Source: Lachnospiraceae bacterium
GTDB lineage: Bacteria; Bacillota; Clostridia; Lachnospirales; Lachnospiraceae
Direction: 5' to 3'
Length of the DNA stretch: 36,163 bases
Assembly: GCA_015057375.1 (NCBI GenBank)
Contig: SVEM01000020.1
Location: 1 to 36,163 of the forward strand
Shown: positions 33,088 through 36,163 of the stretch, piece after piece
Numbering within the stretch: position 1 is the stretch's first letter
Layout: every line of letters begins with the position of its first letter
Program-made: the position numbers and the translations under genes
Notes under the pieces: generated by a model
Told to the model about the DNA's origin: nothing
What the model saw: only the letters and a program-made list of their open reading frames with translations
Database searches by the model: none

Positions 33088-33840
33088 ATGGCGCGTAAAG
33101 CTTTTGGCGGTAAGGGTTATAATAAGATATTTAAGCGTGTTGAGAAAAAATACAAGCTTACCCCCGAGCAGCATGATGAGTTGCTTGAACGTATAAGTGA
33201 ATATATTGAGCCGGACTTATTCCCACACAGCCAGATATCTAACATATATTACGATACTGTGGATGATGATTTGATTCGAATATCTATAGACAAGCCGGTT
33301 TATAAGGAAAAACTTCGTCTCAGAACATATGGAACACCATCGCTTGATGGAGAAGCATTTCTCGAACTTAAGAAGAAGTATAAGGGTGTTGTATATAAGC
33401 GAAGACTTATGATGCCGCTTGGAGAAGCTGAGAAGTTTTTGAATGAAGGTATTTTACCTACTGATGATAATAATAAGCAGATTGTAAAAGAGATAGATTA
33501 CTGTCTGAAGTTGCACAAACTGGTTCCTAAGATGTTCATATATTATGACAGGGATTCTTTTAAGGCAAAAGAAGATCCAAATATAAGAATTACATTTGAT
33601 ACCAATATTCAGGGACGCAGAGATAATCTTCAGCTGGAAAAGAACCTTCCGGGTGAACTGCTCAGTGAAGAACCGTTTTGGATTATGGAAGTAAAAGTTC
33701 CGTACGCATATCCCGAATGGCTCATACGTAACCTGAATGAGATGAAGATATATCCTTCGCCGTTCTCAAAATACGGAAGTTTGTATAAAAAAGAGAAAAC
33801 GGGAACGATGTCTGGAATACAATATAATAAAATAAAATAA
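33088..33840 (+). CDS. VTC-domain protein (predicted polyphosphate polymerase)
   Basis: 250 residues, a single VTC tunnel domain. Basic and acidic residues line up with the yeast Vtc4 fold: RVEKKY (17-22), EKLRLR (74-79), LELKKK (92-97), YKRR (103-106), ITFD near 168-171 and IMEVKV (199-204). In yeast this domain makes polyphosphate from ATP and moves it across a membrane; bacterial homologues are annotated by fold. There are no membrane helices, so it may work with the DUF4956 membrane protein next to it. AAGGGAAAG precedes the ATG. Whether it is active cannot be told from sequence. Confidence 0.86.
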   Translation: MARKAFGGKGYNKIFKRVEKKYKLTPEQHDELLERISEYIEPDLFPHSQISNIYYDTVDDDLIRISIDKPVYKEKLRLRTYGTPSLDGEAFLELKKKYKGVVYKRRLMMPLGEAEKFLNEGILPTDDNNKQIVKEIDYCLKLHKLVPKMFIYYDRDSFKAKEDPNIRITFDTNIQGRRDNLQLEKNLPGELLSEEPFWIMEVKVPYAYPEWLIRNLNEMKIYPSPFSKYGSLYKKEKTGTMSGIQYNKIK

Positions 33841-33865
33841 TAAGATATACAAAATGGAGGACACA

Positions 33866-34531
33866 ATGTTAGTTAACGTATTACAAAACGGAATAACCAC
33901 ACAGGCACTTGCCATATGTGTAGGTGTAGCTTTAGCGATGGGACTTTTAATATCAATAGTATATATGCTGTCAGGTACATATACTAAAAGTTATGTTATG
34001 TCTCTTGTGCTTTTGCCGCTTATTGTTCAGACAGTTATAATGATGGTTAATGGTAATCTTGGTGTAGGTGTAGCCGTAATGGGTGCATTTAACCTCGTTA
34101 GATTCCGTTCGATACCTGGTTCTTCGCGAGAGATAACGGGTATATTCTTTGCCATGATAATCGGTCTGGCTACAGGTCTTGGATATATACTTTATGCAGT
34201 TGTAATTGGTGTAGTAGTCAGTTTGTTTATGATGATTATGGGAAAAACCAAGTTCGGAGAGGATCATAGCGGAAAGAAGATCCTTCGTGTACTTATTCCT
34301 GAGGATTTAGATTATACATCTGTTTTTGATGAAGTTTTAAAAGAGTATACAAGTTATTGTCAGTTAGAGCAGGTTCGTACAACTAACCTCGGAAGTATGT
34401 TTGATATTCATTATTCGGTTATATTGAAAGACGGAAAAAATGAGAAAGAATTTTTAGATGATTTACGTTGCAGAAATGGTAACTTGCAGATAACATTGAG
34501 TCGTCCTGTATCAACTAAGGTTGAGATGTAA
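33866..34531 (+). CDS. DUF4956 family membrane protein
   Basis: 221 residues from the ATG at 33866, 5 bp after GGAGG; the ATG at 33854 overlaps that site. Four N-terminal hydrophobic helices (about 12-32, 42-60, 64-80 with 94-125) include GVGVAVMGAFNLVRFRSIPG, the most conserved DUF4956 region. A cytoplasmic alpha/beta domain (about 140-221) follows. DUF4956 genes recur beside VTC-domain genes, so a joint role (membrane partner or channel) is plausible but unproven. It is the last gene of its unit. Confidence 0.85.
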   Translation: MLVNVLQNGITTQALAICVGVALAMGLLISIVYMLSGTYTKSYVMSLVLLPLIVQTVIMMVNGNLGVGVAVMGAFNLVRFRSIPGSSREITGIFFAMIIGLATGLGYILYAVVIGVVVSLFMMIMGKTKFGEDHSGKKILRVLIPEDLDYTSVFDEVLKEYTSYCQLEQVRTTNLGSMFDIHYSVILKDGKNEKEFLDDLRCRNGNLQITLSRPVSTKVEM

Positions 34532-34560
34532 TTAGTAAATATATAATTTGGGTATACATA

Positions 34561-34588
34561 AGGGAGAGGGCATGATTGTCCTCTCTTT
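34561..34588 (+). terminator. Possible weak terminator after the DUF4956 gene
   Basis: AGGGAGAGGGCA (34561-34572) pairs with TGTCCTCTCTTT (34577-34588) using several G-U pairs around TGAT. The following sequence (CATATTTAATT) has only a poor T run. Confidence 0.6.
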
Positions 34589-34614
34589 CATATTTAATTG
34601 ACAAAAAAATAAGT

Positions 34615-34644
34615 TTGGCACATACTATACATGATTAGTATAAA
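34615..34644 (+). promoter_or_regulatory. Promoter region of the ABC exporter gene
   Basis: TTGGCA (34615-34620), an 18-bp spacer, then TATAAA (34639-34644). An alternative is TTGACA (34598-34603), 17 bp, CATACT (34621-34626). Both cannot be separated by eye. Confidence 0.55.
34622..34641. promoter_or_regulatory. Candidate operator in the ABC exporter promoter
   Basis: ATACTA (34622-34627) and TAGTAT (34636-34641) form a perfect 6-8-6 inverted repeat that covers the spacer and part of the -10 of one promoter reading. No regulator gene is in view upstream. Confidence 0.45.
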
Positions 34645-34661
34645 TCTTGAGAGGAAATAAC

Positions 34662-36163
34662 ATGAAGCATTTACTAAAGTATATGAAATCATATCGCATA
34701 CAGAGTATTCTTGCACCTTTATTTAAGATGCTTGAAGCTTCATTTGAGCTGTTTGTACCACTTGTTATGGCAGCGATTATAGATGTCGGAATAGCTGACA
34801 AAGATATGTACTACATTGGTAGAATGGGAGCTGTGTTAATTGCACTTGCAGTTATCGGTCTTACCTGTTCTCTGACAGCGCAGTATTTCAGTGCAAAGGC
34901 AGCAGTAGGCTTTGCGACAAATCTGAGACATGCTTTGTTTGAGCATCTTTCTTCACTTTCTTTCACAGAGATTGATAAGCTTGGAACTAACACAATGATT
35001 ACCAGAATGACAAGTGATGTCAATCAAATTCAGAATGGTGTCAATCTGACACTGAGACTTCTTCTTCGTTCACCGTTTATCGTATTTGGCGCGATGGTTA
35101 TGGCGTTTACGGTAAATGTCAAGGCGGCATTTGTATTTGTTGTGGCAATTCCGCTACTTTCCATAGTTGTGTTTGGAATAATGTATATAAGTATTCCTTT
35201 ATATAGAAATGTTCAGGCGGCACTTGATAAAATTCTCGGACGAACGAGAGAAAATCTTATAGGTGCACGTGTTCTTCGCGCATTTTGCAAGGAAAAAGAG
35301 GAGACGGAACATTTCTTGGATGAAAATGAAAAACTATACGGACTGCAGATTTTTGTCGGAAGAATATCGGCCGTAATGAATCCGGTAACTTATATAATTG
35401 TAAATGTTGCGCTCATCGTTCTTTTACAGATAGGTGCGATACAGGTAAATGAAGCAGTTATAACTCAGGGAGAGGTTGTTGCCCTTGTTAATTATATGAG
35501 CCAGATACTTGTTGAGCTTGTAAAGATGGCAACACTTATTATTCAAATAACGAAAGCTTTTGCATGTGCAAAGAGGGTTGAAAAGGTATTTGAGATAAAA
35601 AACAGTATGCAGTGGAAGAACTTTACGGAACATATGCAGGGAGAGGACAGTATAAGATTTGAGCATGTAAGCCTCCATTATGAAGGGGCCGGAGCAGAAG
35701 CTCTCACAGATGTTCATTTTTCAGTAAAACCGGGAGAGACTCTTGGAATAATAGGAGGAACAGGTTCGGGAAAGACTTCTCTTATAAATATGATAATTCG
35801 TGCGTATGATGCAACAAAAGGTAATGTATATATTGATGGAACTAATGTCAGGGATTATGATGAGGAAACGCTTCTCGGCAAAATAGGAATTGTTCCGCAG
35901 AAGGCTGTTTTATTTAATGGAAGTATACGCGACAATCTTAAGTGGGGCAATGAAAATGCAACGGAAGAAGAAATGTGGCAGGCTCTGTCTATTGCTCAGG
36001 CAAAGGAGTTCGTGGAGGACAAGCAGGGCGGACTGGATTTTGAGGTGTCACAGGGCGGAAGAAATCTGTCGGGCGGACAGAGGCAGAGACTTACAATAGC
36101 AAGAGCGATTGTCAAGCAGCCGGACATACTGATTCTTGATGACAGTGCATCTGCACTTGATTT
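34662..36163 (+). CDS. ABC exporter, fused membrane and ATPase domains (3' end cut by window)
   Basis: Partial: 500 codons are open to the window edge with no stop. The ATG follows GAGAGGAAATAAC. Residues ~1-310 are a type-I exporter membrane domain (FKMLEASFELFVPLVMAAII, then the TMITRMTSDVNQIQNGVNL coupling region). From ~330 is the nucleotide-binding domain: Walker A GGTGSGKT (about 365-372), Q-loop IVPQKAVLFNGSI, signature NLSGGQRQR and Walker B ILILDD; the D-loop SALD is the last thing seen, and the H-loop is missing. In this family such genes usually come in heterodimeric pairs, so a second ABC gene may follow outside the window. Substrate unknown. Confidence 0.93.
   Translation, partial: MKHLLKYMKSYRIQSILAPLFKMLEASFELFVPLVMAAIIDVGIADKDMYYIGRMGAVLIALAVIGLTCSLTAQYFSAKAAVGFATNLRHALFEHLSSLSFTEIDKLGTNTMITRMTSDVNQIQNGVNLTLRLLLRSPFIVFGAMVMAFTVNVKAAFVFVVAIPLLSIVVFGIMYISIPLYRNVQAALDKILGRTRENLIGARVLRAFCKEKEETEHFLDENEKLYGLQIFVGRISAVMNPVTYIIVNVALIVLLQIGAIQVNEAVITQGEVVALVNYMSQILVELVKMATLIIQITKAFACAKRVEKVFEIKNSMQWKNFTEHMQGEDSIRFEHVSLHYEGAGAEALTDVHFSVKPGETLGIIGGTGSGKTSLINMIIRAYDATKGNVYIDGTNVRDYDEETLLGKIGIVPQKAVLFNGSIRDNLKWGNENATEEEMWQALSIAQAKEFVEDKQGGLDFEVSQGGRNLSGGQRQRLTIARAIVKQPDILILDDSASALD

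Overview
The window looks like part of a chromosome from a low-GC anaerobic Firmicute of class Clostridia, most likely family Lachnospiraceae. The evidence is an AT-rich sequence with strong AGGAGG ribosome sites, a lone HydE ([FeFe]-hydrogenase maturase), pyruvate phosphate dikinase, Lys-rich bacterial Ig-like surface proteins, DUF5067, DUF1015 and YesL-type proteins, and a Cthe_2159-like/VTC/DUF4956 cluster. The genus cannot be fixed by eye. No rRNA, insertion sequence, integrase or phage structural gene was seen. There is one tRNA, tRNA-Arg(ACG).

Layout. (1) 1-5110: a degenerate CbiE/CbiT-like protein; a secreted Ig-like protein on the minus strand; tRNA-Arg, divergent from a hydE-cysK pair that overlaps by 4 bp; and a small low-complexity lipoprotein ending at a bidirectional terminator. 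(2) 5121-13416: an AI-2E family permease (minus), divergent from a plus-strand run of DUF1015, YesL/DUF624, MscS channel and argH, then an NhaC-type antiporter and an EamA permease. (3) 13413-21649: a pyridoxal/pyridoxamine kinase-like protein (minus), an exported subtilase, RNase HI, polyphosphate kinase Ppk1 (minus), then queA, a VanZ-like protein and a diacylglycerol-kinase-like lipid kinase. (4) 21743-24421: ppdK and its terminator. (5) 24461-31039: an accessory-looking block. It opens with a phased array of short inverted motifs (24461-24756) that runs into the ribosome binding site of a PD-(D/E)XK-like protein. After that come small membrane proteins, a YbjQ-family protein, an intracellular GH13 enzyme, several orphan lipoproteins or membrane proteins, and an XRE regulator with two perfect operators in a divergent control region. 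(6) 31229-34588: a Cthe_2159-like beta-helix surface protein, a VTC-domain protein and a DUF4956 membrane protein in one transcription unit. (7) 34615-end: an ABC exporter cut by the window edge.

The most unusual object is the 24461-24756 array. Two short motifs, TCTRCCCAT and its near reverse complement CATGGTAAGAAAAA, alternate over five units. They are separated by variable segments of 18-19 nt and exactly 22 nt, giving a 63-64 bp period. It is not a classical CRISPR, and the adjacent gene encodes a probable nuclease-fold protein. No function is established and I do not assign one.

Other recurring themes: three divergent intergenic regions place two outward promoters on one shared heptamer (TTGTCAA or its complement TTGACAA), so the two -35 boxes are superimposed. 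Two kinds of polyphosphate polymerase (Ppk1 and VTC-type) are present. Two convergent gene pairs end with no space between them. Several genes appear to start at TTG or GTG, judged from ribosome-site spacing (4583, 8506, 14246, 16271, 25634, 29897, 30009, 31363).
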